From contig NZ_QJUG01000055.1 in NCBI RefSeq assembly GCF_003426775.1, forward strand, positions 1 to 42,393: 42,393 nucleotides of DNA. Direction: 5' to 3'. Source of the DNA: Allorhizocola rhizosphaerae. GTDB lineage: Bacteria > Actinomycetota > Actinomycetes > Mycobacteriales > Micromonosporaceae. The notes under the pieces are model-generated. The model made no database searches. It was not told the origin of the DNA and saw only the letters and a program-made list of their open reading frames with translations. The position numbers and the translations under genes were made by a program. This document shows, in pieces, positions 8,278 through 16,557 of this stretch (positions within the stretch are counted from its first letter, which is position 1; every line of letters starts with the position of its first letter).

Positions 8278-9666
8278 ATGGCCAGGCTGAGTGCCATGGG
8301 TGCCACGGTCCGGCCATCGAAGCTGCTGACCCCGCGCGACGACCGGGATCTGGTCTCCCGGCTCACCGTCTCCGGCGCGGCGGCTGACGGCGTGCTCACG
8401 ATGCAGCAATTCTACGAGTGGTTCCTGGCGCAGAAGGGGCCGCGGGGGCTGGAGTCGGAACGGGTGCCGTTCGCCGCGCTCGAAGGGTGGGCGTTCGCCA
8501 AAGACACCGGCAACCTGGTGCATGCGGGCAGCGGCCACTACAGCGTCGAGGGGATGAAGATCCTGGCCTGGACCGGGCCGATCTGCGAGTGGTATCAGCC
8601 GATCGTCAACCAGCCCGGCGTCGGCATCCACGGGCTGCTGGTCAAGGAGCATGCCGGGGTGCTGCACTGCCTGGTGCAGGCCAAGGCCGAGCCCGGCCAC
8701 CCGGAGGTCATCCAGCTGTATCCGACCGTGCAGGCGACCCGTGACGCCTATGCCACCGCGCAGCGCGATTTCGCGACCCGGCACCTGGAGAGTTTCATCG
8801 GCCCGCGCCGTGGCCGCATCATCGCCGACGTGCTGCACTCCTCGCACGGCCAATGGTTCTATCGCATGAGCAATCGTTGCATGGTCGTTGAGGCGATGGG
8901 CGACGTCGAAGCGGGCGAGGGGTTCGCATGGCTGACCGTGGGGCAGCTTAACGCGCTCCTCAAGCGGAACAAGGTGCTCAGCCTGAGCCTGCGCTCGCTT
9001 CTGTCCCTGCTCCCGCGCAACGACTCCGCGAGCCGCGCCGTGATGACCAGTGCCGAGGTGCTGGGCTGGCTTTCCGAACAACGGGCCTATCGCGAGGTCG
9101 AGATTACGCCGATCCCGCTGAACCACGTGTCCGGCTGGCAGCGCACCGAGATGGAGATCTGCCGCGCCGACGGCCGCTATCTCAGCATCATGGCCGTGGA
9201 ATCCCACGGCCGCCACGAAACCATCAGCCAGCCGATGGTGGAGGTGCGGGGGCAGGGCCTGGCGGCCTTGGTGGTCAAGGAGTTCGACGGCGTGCCGCAT
9301 GTGCTGGCCCGCGCCGGCCTGGAGAGCGGGCTGCGCGACTCGGTCGAGATTGGACCGACGGTCTTTTGCCAGCCCAAGGACTTCGAGAAGCAGGGTAACG
9401 TGCCGCGCCCGGCCCTGCTCGACTACATCCTCTCGGCGCGCCAGGACCAAATCCGTTACGACAGTGTCCAAACCGGCGACGGCGCCCGCTTCTACCACCC
9501 TACCTGCCGCAATCTTATCGTGGAGGCCGACGACAGGCTGCCCGCCGAACTCCCACCCGAGTTCGCCTGGGTCGCGTTAGGACAGATTTCCGATCTCATC
9601 CGCCACATTCACTGTGTGAACCTCCCCGCGCGGGCGCTGATCGCCTGCCTCAACGCCTTGCAGTGA
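8278..9666 (+). CDS. NDP-hexose 2,3-dehydratase (deoxysugar biosynthesis)
   Basis: This enzyme removes the C2 hydroxyl of NDP-4-keto-6-deoxyhexose, the committed step to 2,6-dideoxysugars. The 462-aa protein has the two tandem homologous halves typical of the TylX3/EvaA/OleV family. The first half shows WYQPIVNQPGVGIHGLLVKE, then HCLVQAKAEPG and the signature IQLYPTVQATRDAY. The second repeats it as SQPMVEVRGQGLAALVVKEF, HVLARAGLESGLRDSVEIGP and a degenerate TVFCQPKDF. It opens the plus-strand run toward the exporter and P450. It is the only sugar gene in the window: no glucose-1-phosphate thymidylyltransferase, 4,6-dehydratase, 3-ketoreductase or glycosyltransferase is visible, so those must lie elsewhere. 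Confidence 0.9.
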   Translation: MARLSAMGATVRPSKLLTPRDDRDLVSRLTVSGAAADGVLTMQQFYEWFLAQKGPRGLESERVPFAALEGWAFAKDTGNLVHAGSGHYSVEGMKILAWTGPICEWYQPIVNQPGVGIHGLLVKEHAGVLHCLVQAKAEPGHPEVIQLYPTVQATRDAYATAQRDFATRHLESFIGPRRGRIIADVLHSSHGQWFYRMSNRCMVVEAMGDVEAGEGFAWLTVGQLNALLKRNKVLSLSLRSLLSLLPRNDSASRAVMTSAEVLGWLSEQRAYREVEITPIPLNHVSGWQRTEMEICRADGRYLSIMAVESHGRHETISQPMVEVRGQGLAALVVKEFDGVPHVLARAGLESGLRDSVEIGPTVFCQPKDFEKQGNVPRPALLDYILSARQDQIRYDSVQTGDGARFYHPTCRNLIVEADDRLPAELPPEFAWVALGQISDLIRHIHCVNLPARALIACLNALQ

Positions 9667-9680
9667 GGAGTGAAGATCAT

Positions 9681-9743
9681 GAGCGAGGGCTTGCGCCGAG
9701 TGAATAGACAGCCAGGGCTCCTTCAGCGCAGCGGAGGCGGCAA
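9681..9743 (+). repeat. Dispersed start-site repeat, single degenerate unit
   Basis: This 63-base segment resembles the units at 11174-11299 and 21948-22079. It begins GAGCGAGGGCTTGCGCCGAG, contains ACAGCCAGGGCTC, and ends GCGGAGGCGGCAA directly before the ATG of the exporter. The GGAGG at its end is the exporter's ribosome binding site, so the repeat appears to carry the translation signal. Confidence 0.75.
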
Positions 9744-11177
9744 ATGACGCAGCTTGTGGTTGCGCCAGCCCAGCAAACTGTCAGGGAGAAACACGGCTGG
9801 CGGTGGGTGGCGTTCTCGGCCGCGCTCGCCGCGATGGTGATTGACCGGCTCGACGCCACGATTGTCAACGTCGCGGCACCCTCGATTCAGGCCAGCCTGG
9901 GCGGGTCGTTCGCCGATCTGCAGTGGACGGCCGCCGCCTACACCCTCGCGATGGCCGTGACACTGCTCGTCGGCGGGCGGCTGGGCGACATGTTCGGGCG
10001 CAAGCGCATCCTGCTGCTCGGCGTCGCGGGCTTCACCGCCGCGTCTGTCCTATGCGCACTGTCGGTCAATCAGGCCATGCTCATCGGATTTCGTGCCGTG
10101 CAAGGCGTCTTCGCGGCGGTCATGCTGCCACAAGTTTTCGGGCTCGTGCGCGACATCTTTCCACCCTCCCACCAACGCAAGGCGTGGGTCGTGTTAGGAC
10201 CCGTCATCGGGCTCGCGACCGTCGCCGGGCCGATCGTCGGCGGCGCGCTCATCAGCCTCAACCTGTTTGGCATGGGATGGCGCACCATTTTCCTCATCAA
10301 CCTGCCCATCGGTGTGGTCGTGCTCCTCATTGGAGCGTGGCTCATCCCGCGCACCGCGCCGCCCATCGAGTCCAAACGGCTTGACCTGCTTGGCATCCTG
10401 CTCGCCGGGACGGGCATGTTCCTGCTCGTGCGGCCGCTCGTGCAAGGCTCGACTCCCACCGATCGGCTCATGCTCCTCGGAGCCATCCCGATCCTTTTTC
10501 TTTTCGCTTGGTACCAGATAAAGCGCAGCCAATCCGGTCGGCCCTCACTGATCGAGCCCGGCCCGTTCCGCCGCCGCTCATTCCTGTCCGGCATTGTGTT
10601 CGCGCTCTCGTTCCTCATGGCGCTGGGCGGATTCGTGCTTACCTTCTCCGTCTTCGTCCAACTCGGATTGTCCTACAGCCCGCTGCGAGCGAGCATCGCC
10701 ACGCTCCCGTGGGCCGGCGGCGCCTTCCTCGGCTCGACCATCAGCGCGGCCCTCGTGTTCCGCATGGGCCGCAACGTCATCCATCTCGGGCTGGGGCTCA
10801 TGGGCGGGGGCCTGCTGTGGCTGACCGCCGTGATCGCGCCGGGCGCGACCGCGTGGGACTTCGCCCTCCCGCTGCTGGTCGGCGGCACCGGCATGGGCAT
10901 GGTCTTCGTGCCCATGTTCGACATCATCCTGGGCGGCCTGGGCAATCACGAGATGGGCTCGGGCTCCGCCGTGCTCAAGGCCGTGCAGCAGCTCGGCCTG
11001 GCGCTGGGCGTGGCGGTGATCGGCTCCGTCTTTTTCGGACTCCTCGGCGCGCCCGCCGATTATGTGGCGGCCGCCCGGTGGACCTCGCTCGTCGCCGCCT
11101 GCATGATCGCGATCGCGTTCATGCTCGGCTACTGGTTACCCAAGCCCAGTGAAACGAAGGGGGAGATACATGAGTGA
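9744..11177 (+). CDS. DHA2-type MFS exporter (EmrB/QacA family), likely product efflux
   Basis: A 477-aa polytopic membrane protein with about fourteen hydrophobic segments. Family marks are DRLDATIVNVAAPSIQ in helix 1, motif A GGRLGDMFGRKRILLLG, and motif C in VAGPIVGGALI. Such pumps expel drugs and secondary metabolites using the proton gradient, and sit in many aromatic polyketide clusters as self-resistance. The ATG at 9744 follows the ribosome binding site in the preceding repeat unit. Its 3' end runs into another repeat: the stop at 11175-11177 overlaps the first repeat unit, and the P450 follows after it. Confidence 0.88.
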   Translation: MTQLVVAPAQQTVREKHGWRWVAFSAALAAMVIDRLDATIVNVAAPSIQASLGGSFADLQWTAAAYTLAMAVTLLVGGRLGDMFGRKRILLLGVAGFTAASVLCALSVNQAMLIGFRAVQGVFAAVMLPQVFGLVRDIFPPSHQRKAWVVLGPVIGLATVAGPIVGGALISLNLFGMGWRTIFLINLPIGVVVLLIGAWLIPRTAPPIESKRLDLLGILLAGTGMFLLVRPLVQGSTPTDRLMLLGAIPILFLFAWYQIKRSQSGRPSLIEPGPFRRRSFLSGIVFALSFLMALGGFVLTFSVFVQLGLSYSPLRASIATLPWAGGAFLGSTISAALVFRMGRNVIHLGLGLMGGGLLWLTAVIAPGATAWDFALPLLVGGTGMGMVFVPMFDIILGGLGNHEMGSGSAVLKAVQQLGLALGVAVIGSVFFGLLGAPADYVAAARWTSLVAACMIAIAFMLGYWLPKPSETKGEIHE

Positions 11178-11299
11178 GGGCTTGCCCGAGCGAATCAGAG
11201 GGCATGCGCCGCGTAGCGCAGTGGAGGGACGCCATAGTGGTGAGGGCTTGCCCGAGCGAATCAACAGCCAGGGCTCCCGGAGCGAAGCGGAGGAAGCAA
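11174..11299 (+). repeat. Dispersed start-site repeat, two units
   Basis: Unit 1 (11174-11239) is 66 bases: GTGAGGGCTTGCCCGAGCGA, then a GCATGCGCCGCGTAGCGCAG core and GGAGGGACGCC. Unit 2 (11240-11299) begins with the same 5' part but ends in the other variant, CAGCCAGGGCTCCCGGAGCG then AAGCGGAGGAAGCAA, directly before the P450 ATG. The GGAGG at the end serves as the P450 ribosome binding site. Open frames through the units exist, but the P450 domain starts only after them. Confidence 0.85.
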
Positions 11300-12496
11300 A
11301 TGGCTGAGCTTTTCCCGTGGCACCGGCCGGATCCACTCTCCGAACCGCCCGAATACCAACGCTTGCGCGAGAGCGAGACCCCGGTGCGCCGGGTCCGGCT
11401 GCGCACGGGCATCTTCGCGACCGTTGTGACCCGCTACGACGACGTGCGCGAGCTGCTCGCCGACACCCGCGCCAGCAGCGACCGGGCGCACCCGGGCTAC
11501 CCGTACTACATCCCCGTCCCGCAGGCTTTCCGCACCGACTCGGGCTTCCTGGGCATGGACCCACCCGCGCACACCGTCCAAAGGCGGCTCGCCGTGGTCA
11601 GCGGCGAGTTCACCAAAATCCGGGTGCGCGCGCTCATGCCCCGCCTGCGCGAGATCGTCGACGGGTGCATCGACAAGATGATCGATCACGGCCCACCGGT
11701 CGACCTGGTGCGCATGCTCGCCCTGCGCGTCCCGCTCACCGCCGTCTGCGGCATCCTCGGCATCCCCGAGTCCGACCACGATTTCCTGCACGACCACACC
11801 GACATCCTGCTCGGCGGGGGCTCCTCGCCGCAGGAGCGCCTGGCGGCGATGGAGGAGGTCAACGCATACCTGCAGGGTCTGGTGGCCCGCCGGGAACGCC
11901 AACCGCGCGACGACCTGATCAGCCGGATGATTTCCCGGTACCAGAAAGAAGAAATCTATAATCGGCGCGACATGGTGAACAATCTGCGCTTGATGATCAA
12001 CGCCGGCCATGAGACCACGGCCGCGATGATCGCGCTGGGCGTGATGACCCTGCTCGACCATCCGGACCAGCTTGACCTGCTCATGTCCGATCCCGAGGCC
12101 CATGCCGACAACGCGGTCGAGGAGCTGCTGCGCTTCATCACGCCGGCCGATCTGGCGATGTGCCGGGTGGCGAAGAAGGACATCTACATCGGCGGTGTCA
12201 TTGTGCCCGCCGGCGAGGGCATCGTCCTGTTGGGAATGTCGGCCAACCGCGACCCGGCCATGTTCGCCGAGCCCGACCGGTTCGACATCACCCGGGGCAG
12301 CCGGGCACACCTGTCCTTCGGCAACGGCCCGCATCACTGCATCGGCGCCGAGCTCGCCCGCGCCGAACTCAATGTCGTGTTCACCAGGCTGTTCCACCGC
12401 ATTCCGCATATGCATCTGCTCAAGCCCGGCAACGAATTACAGTTCAAGGACGGCAGCGTGGTCTACAGCGTCTTCGAAATGCCGGTGGGGTGGTGA
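11300..12496 (+). CDS. Cytochrome P450 monooxygenase (first of two)
   Basis: A soluble bacterial P450 of 398 aa. The I-helix oxygen-binding motif is AGHETT, the K-helix ExxR is ELLR in VEELLRF, and the heme ligand is Cys in FGNGPHHCIGAELAR. The start at 11300 has the strong site GCGGAGGAAGCAAATG; an upstream in-frame GTG at 11174 would add 42 residues of translated repeat and is unlikely. It overlaps the racemase gene (TGATG). It is paralogous to the P450 at 32422-33645: both share the G-x-D/Y-x-P-x-H segment, an LLGG loop and EVNAYL/DVNEYL. Electrons probably come from the ferredoxins and reductase at 33.7-37.5 kb. Substrate is presumably the polyketide, its sugar or the peptide. Confidence 0.9.
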   Translation: MAELFPWHRPDPLSEPPEYQRLRESETPVRRVRLRTGIFATVVTRYDDVRELLADTRASSDRAHPGYPYYIPVPQAFRTDSGFLGMDPPAHTVQRRLAVVSGEFTKIRVRALMPRLREIVDGCIDKMIDHGPPVDLVRMLALRVPLTAVCGILGIPESDHDFLHDHTDILLGGGSSPQERLAAMEEVNAYLQGLVARRERQPRDDLISRMISRYQKEEIYNRRDMVNNLRLMINAGHETTAAMIALGVMTLLDHPDQLDLLMSDPEAHADNAVEELLRFITPADLAMCRVAKKDIYIGGVIVPAGEGIVLLGMSANRDPAMFAEPDRFDITRGSRAHLSFGNGPHHCIGAELARAELNVVFTRLFHRIPHMHLLKPGNELQFKDGSVVYSVFEMPVGW

Positions 12497-13644
12497 TGCA
12501 CGGACCTCTGCACGGGGTGACTGTCCTGGAGATCGCCGCCATCGGCCCGGCGCCGTTCGGCTGCATGCTGCTGGCCGACCTGGGCGCGACCGTGATCCGG
12601 GTCGACCGGCCAGGGGAGCGGCAGCTGGCGCCGTGGCACCGGATTCTCGACCGCGGCCGGCGATCGATTTCGCTCGACCTGAAGCACCCGGCGGGCGTGG
12701 AGGTGGTGCTGCGCCTGGCCGAGCGCGCCGACGTGATGGTGGAGGGCTTCCGGCCCGGTGTCGCCGAACGCCTCGGCATCGGGCCGATCGACTGCCGCCG
12801 GCGCAATCCGGCGCTCGTCTACGCCCGCATGACCGGCTGGGGGCAGAGCGGACCGTTGGCACGCACGGCCGGGCACGACATCAATTACATCGCGCTGTCC
12901 GGTGCGCTGCATGCCATCGGCCGCGCGGGCGGCGGTCCGGTGCCGCCGCTGAACCTGTTGGGCGACTTCGCGGCCGGCGGCATGCTGCTGGTCAACGGGG
13001 TTCTCGCGGCCCTGCTCGAACGGGAACGCTCGGGCGTCGGCCAGGTGATCGACGTGTCCATTGTGGATGGTACGGCCTCGCTGCTGTCGATGCTGCTGTC
13101 GATGAGCGCGGCGGGGCAGTGGCGAGATGAGCGTGGTACCAACATTCTCGACACCGGCGCGCCGTTCTACGACGTCTATGCGTGTGCCGGCGGCGGTCAC
13201 GTGGCGGTCGGCGCCATCGAGGACCAGTTCTACCTGGCGCTGGTGACCGGGCTCGGACTGGACCCCGAACTGCTGCCCGACCGGACCGACCCGGTTAACT
13301 GGTCCGCCTTGAAGCGGCTGTTCGCCGACCGCTTCGCGTCACGCACCCGCGACGAGTGGGCGGCGATTTTCGCCGAGACCGACGCGTGCGTCACGCCGGT
13401 CCTCACGGTTGCCGAGGCGGCACAGCACCCGCACCTTGTCGCGCGTGAGACCTACGTCGAAGGCCAGCCGGCGGGCGCGCCAAGGTTTTCCCGCTCCCGC
13501 GCGATGCCGGCCAAGCCCGCGCCCGAGGTTGGCGACGACACGCTGGCCCTGCTCGCCGACTGCGGACTGTCCCAGGACGAGATCGCCCGACTGGAGCGTG
13601 CCGGCGCGGTGTGGTCCAACGACACTCGACCGGAGGGCGAGTAG
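12496..13644 (+). CDS. Alpha-methylacyl-CoA racemase (CaiB/BaiF, class III CoA-transferase fold)
   Basis: The 382-aa protein matches alpha-methylacyl-CoA racemases more than true CoA-transferases. The racemase catalytic pair falls in the diagnostic contexts TAGHDINYIALSG (His127) and PLNLLGDFAAGG (Asp157), one position from His126 and Asp156 of the Mycobacterium tuberculosis enzyme. Other marks are GQVIDVSIVDGTASL and DTGAPFYDVY. The usual reaction interconverts 2R- and 2S-methylacyl-CoA. It is translationally coupled to the P450 before it and lies 20 bases before citramalate synthase, so a branched acyl-CoA used by the cluster is a reasonable substrate. A CoA-transferase activity on citramalate is the alternative. 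Confidence 0.85.
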   Translation: MHGPLHGVTVLEIAAIGPAPFGCMLLADLGATVIRVDRPGERQLAPWHRILDRGRRSISLDLKHPAGVEVVLRLAERADVMVEGFRPGVAERLGIGPIDCRRRNPALVYARMTGWGQSGPLARTAGHDINYIALSGALHAIGRAGGGPVPPLNLLGDFAAGGMLLVNGVLAALLERERSGVGQVIDVSIVDGTASLLSMLLSMSAAGQWRDERGTNILDTGAPFYDVYACAGGGHVAVGAIEDQFYLALVTGLGLDPELLPDRTDPVNWSALKRLFADRFASRTRDEWAAIFAETDACVTPVLTVAEAAQHPHLVARETYVEGQPAGAPRFSRSRAMPAKPAPEVGDDTLALLADCGLSQDEIARLERAGAVWSNDTRPEGE

Positions 13645-13663
13645 TCCCCCGGATCGTGGGCAC

Positions 13664-15175
13664 ATGCCGGCCAGCGAGTTCCAGCTCTACGACACCACCC
13701 TGCGGGACGGGACACAGCAGGAGGGCCTGGTGCTCTCCGTCGGTGACAAACTGGCCGTGGCCCGCCGCCTGGACGAGTTCGGCGTCACCTTCATCGAGGG
13801 TGGCTGGCCCGGCGCGATCCCCCGGGACACCGAGTTTTTCCGCCGTGCCAAGACGGAACTGGTGCTCAAGAACGCGCAACTGGTCGCGTTCGGCGCGACG
13901 CGCCGGCCCGATGTGGCGGTGCATCACGACCCGCAGGTGGCCGCGCTGCTTGAGGCCGAGACGCCGTTCGTCACGCTGGTGGCCAAGGCCGACAGCCGGC
14001 ACGTCGAACTGGCGTTGCGCACCACGAATACCGAAAACCTCGCGATGATTCGCGATACTGTGCGGCATCTGGTACGACAGGGCAGGCGCGTGTTCGTCGA
14101 CGCCGAGCACTATTTCGACGGCTTCCGCACGGACCGCGCCTATGCACTGTCCGTTGTGGACACGGCGATGGAGGCGGGTGCGGAGGTCGTGGTGCTGTGT
14201 GACACCAACGGCGGCACCCTGCCACACGAGCTGACCTCCATTGTGGACACGACTCGGCTGGCGTCACACCGCCTCGGCATCCACTGTCACGACGACTCGG
14301 GTTGTGCCGTGGCCAACACGCTGATGGCCGTGGACGCGGGGGTCACGCACGTGCAGGCGACCGCGCACGGCTATGGCGAGCGGTGCGGCAACGCCAATCT
14401 GTTCACCGTCGCGGCCAATCTGGTGCTCAAGCGCGGGCTGCCGGTCATCGCGCACTCGCAACTTGCGACCCTGTCCGAGGTGGCACAGGCGATCACAGAC
14501 ATCACGTCGATGCCCGCACACCGATCCGCGCCCTATGTGGGGGCGGCGGCGTTCGCGCACAAGGCCGGTCTGCACACGTCCGCGATTCGCGTGGATCCCA
14601 GCCTGTACCAACACATCGAACCGGCAATGGTGGGCAATACCCGCCGGACGCTGGTCTCCGACATGGCCGGGCGGGCCTCCATCGAGATGAAGGCCCGCGA
14701 GCTCGGCTACGAACTCGCGCCCGAAGCCGTGGCCCGCGTGGCGACGCGCGTGAAAGAGCTGGAGAGCCAGGGATACGTGTTCGAGGCGGCCACCGCGTCG
14801 TTCGAGCTTCTCGTGCGCGCCGAGACCGGAGCGGACCGGCCGTTCGACGTGGACGGCTGGCAGGTCACCGTCGGCGACGCGGTGGTCGAGGCCACGGTCG
14901 AGGTCGACGGAGCCATCACGCGGGCCTCCGGCCAGACCGCCATCGAGGCGCTGTGGCGGGCACTCGCCGCCGCGCGACCCGAAATCGGGGCCTGGCGGCT
15001 GGACCACTGCCAGACGTGGACGCTGGAGGGCACGCTCGGCATCCGCGCGACGGTCACCCTCAAAGACGGCGATAACCGTTGCAGCACAGTCGGTGTGGAT
15101 ACCGACGGAGTCACCGCCACGTGGCGGGCGCTGCAGGACGCCGTGCGGTTTGTCCTGACCACACCGGGCGTCTAG
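13664..15175 (+). CDS. cimA: Citramalate synthase (CimA type, DRE-TIM family)
   Basis: The enzyme should condense pyruvate and acetyl-CoA to (R)-citramalate, the entry to threonine-independent 2-oxobutyrate. The 503-aa protein begins with the family signature FQLYDTTLRDGTQQEG and continues FIEGGWPGAIPRDTEFF, which separates CimA-type sequences from isopropylmalate and homocitrate synthases. Metal ligands lie in GIHCHDDSG; AHGYGERCGNANL is the conserved loop. A C-terminal LeuA-type allosteric domain (from about residue 370) is present. No leuCD or leuB-like genes are in the window. Sitting between racemase and KS-alpha, it probably feeds a cluster-specific precursor: either 2-oxobutyrate leading to propionyl or 2-methylbutyryl units, or citramalate itself. 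Confidence 0.85.
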   Translation: MPASEFQLYDTTLRDGTQQEGLVLSVGDKLAVARRLDEFGVTFIEGGWPGAIPRDTEFFRRAKTELVLKNAQLVAFGATRRPDVAVHHDPQVAALLEAETPFVTLVAKADSRHVELALRTTNTENLAMIRDTVRHLVRQGRRVFVDAEHYFDGFRTDRAYALSVVDTAMEAGAEVVVLCDTNGGTLPHELTSIVDTTRLASHRLGIHCHDDSGCAVANTLMAVDAGVTHVQATAHGYGERCGNANLFTVAANLVLKRGLPVIAHSQLATLSEVAQAITDITSMPAHRSAPYVGAAAFAHKAGLHTSAIRVDPSLYQHIEPAMVGNTRRTLVSDMAGRASIEMKARELGYELAPEAVARVATRVKELESQGYVFEAATASFELLVRAETGADRPFDVDGWQVTVGDAVVEATVEVDGAITRASGQTAIEALWRALAAARPEIGAWRLDHCQTWTLEGTLGIRATVTLKDGDNRCSTVGVDTDGVTATWRALQDAVRFVLTTPGV

Positions 15176-15273
15176 GACACTTCGAGTTTCCAGCAGCAGC
15201 ATCGGGGTGTGGCCCTTTTACTGATGGGAGATGTGATGTCATCACGTACCGCCTTTGCGATCGGAGACCGGCG

Positions 15274-16557
15274 ATGAGTCGCCGGGCGGTCATCACCGGG
15301 GTGGGCGCGGTCGCACCGGGTGGCATAGGTAAGAAGGCATATTGGGACCTTCTCGCCGCGGGGCGGTCAGCGACCCGGTCCATCACCCACTTCGACGCGT
15401 CCCCGTATCGCTCCCGCATGGCAGCAGAAGTCGACTGGGACCCGAGACAGGAGGGCCTCACGCTGCAGGAGGAGCGGCGGCTCGACCGGGCCGCGCAGTT
15501 CGCCGTCGTCGCCGGGCGCGAGGCCGTCTCCGACTCCGGGCTGGAGTTCGAGCGCCTCGATCCCACCCGCATCGGCGTCACCCTCGGCAGCGCCGTCGGC
15601 TGCACCACGAGCCTGGAGCGCGAGTACATCATCGGCAGCGCGGAGGGCAAGAAGTGGGAGGTGGACCCGAACTACACGGTGCCGCACCTGTACGACTACT
15701 TCACGCCCTGCTCGATGTCGGCCGAAATCGCCTGGCTCGTCGGCGCCGAGGGACCGGTCAACGTGGTCTCGACCGGGTGCACATCCGGATTGGACTCGGT
15801 GGGATATGCCGCCGAGCTGATCGTGGAGGGCACGGCCGACGTGATCGTGACCGGCGCGACCGAGGCACCGCTCTCGCCGATCACGGTGGTGTGCTTCGAC
15901 GTCATCCGGGCCAGCTCGACGCGCAACGACGACCCCACAACGGCGTGCCGGCCGTTCGACAAGACGCGCGACGGGCTGGTGCTCGGTGAGGGCGCGGCCA
16001 TCATCGTGCTTGAGGAGTACGAGCACGCCCGCAAGCGGGGCGCGCACATCTACGCCGAGGTGGCCGGGTTCGCCTCGCGATGCAACGCCTACCACATGAC
16101 CGGCCTGCACCCAGACGGCAAGGAGATGGCCGAGGCGATCAACGCGGCGATGGCCGGAGCCAGGGTGGAGGCGGAAGACATTCATTACATCAACGCACAT
16201 GGATCTGGTACCAAGCAGAACGACCGGCACGAGACGGCGGCCTTCAAGCGCAGCCTTGGCGAGCAGGCCTACTCCATCCCGGTGAGCGGCTTCAAATCGA
16301 TGATCGGCCACTCGCTGGGCGCCATCGGCTCGCTGGAGATCGTCGGCAGCCTGATGGCCATCGAGGCCGGGCTCATCGCCCCGACGGCCAACCTGCACGA
16401 GCCCGACCCCGAGTGCGACCTGGACTACGTGCCGCTGGTCGCCCGCGAAGCGAAGGTGGACAGCGTGCTCACCGTGGGCAGTGGCTTCGGCGGATTCCAG
16501 AGCGCCATGGTGTTGCGGCGAGTGTCGTCGCAAGGTTCTGAGGAGGGCGGCAAGTGA
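15274..16557 (+). CDS. Type II PKS ketosynthase alpha (KS-alpha)
   Basis: This subunit catalyses the decarboxylative condensations of the polyketide chain with KS-beta and the ACP. The 427-aa protein has the nucleophile Cys169 in NVVSTGCTSGLDS, matching Cys169 of the actinorhodin KS, and the catalytic His motifs HGSGTKQND and GHSLGAIGS. ACRPFDKTRDG is also typical. The start ATG at 15274 has GGAG eight bases upstream. It overlaps the KS-beta gene by four bases (GTGA), as in nearly all type II systems. Unusually, the ACP is not next to it but about 22 kb away in the minus-strand block. Confidence 0.97.
   Translation: MSRRAVITGVGAVAPGGIGKKAYWDLLAAGRSATRSITHFDASPYRSRMAAEVDWDPRQEGLTLQEERRLDRAAQFAVVAGREAVSDSGLEFERLDPTRIGVTLGSAVGCTTSLEREYIIGSAEGKKWEVDPNYTVPHLYDYFTPCSMSAEIAWLVGAEGPVNVVSTGCTSGLDSVGYAAELIVEGTADVIVTGATEAPLSPITVVCFDVIRASSTRNDDPTTACRPFDKTRDGLVLGEGAAIIVLEEYEHARKRGAHIYAEVAGFASRCNAYHMTGLHPDGKEMAEAINAAMAGARVEAEDIHYINAHGSGTKQNDRHETAAFKRSLGEQAYSIPVSGFKSMIGHSLGAIGSLEIVGSLMAIEAGLIAPTANLHEPDPECDLDYVPLVAREAKVDSVLTVGSGFGGFQSAMVLRRVSSQGSEEGGK

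Noticed and set aside
8110-9498. 462-codon antisense frame over the NDP-hexose 2,3-dehydratase gene
   Set aside because: No domain is visible, and the plus-strand product has both conserved family halves.
11174-11299. P450 gene starting at GTG 11174 with a 42-residue N-terminal extension
   Set aside because: The extension is translated repeat sequence. The ATG at 11300 has an ideal ribosome binding site and begins where P450 sequence starts.
12496-13644. Formyl-/succinyl-CoA:citramalate CoA-transferase as the main call
   Set aside because: The GHDINYIALSG and LLGDFAAGG contexts match alpha-methylacyl-CoA racemases; kept only as an alternative because citramalate synthase is adjacent.
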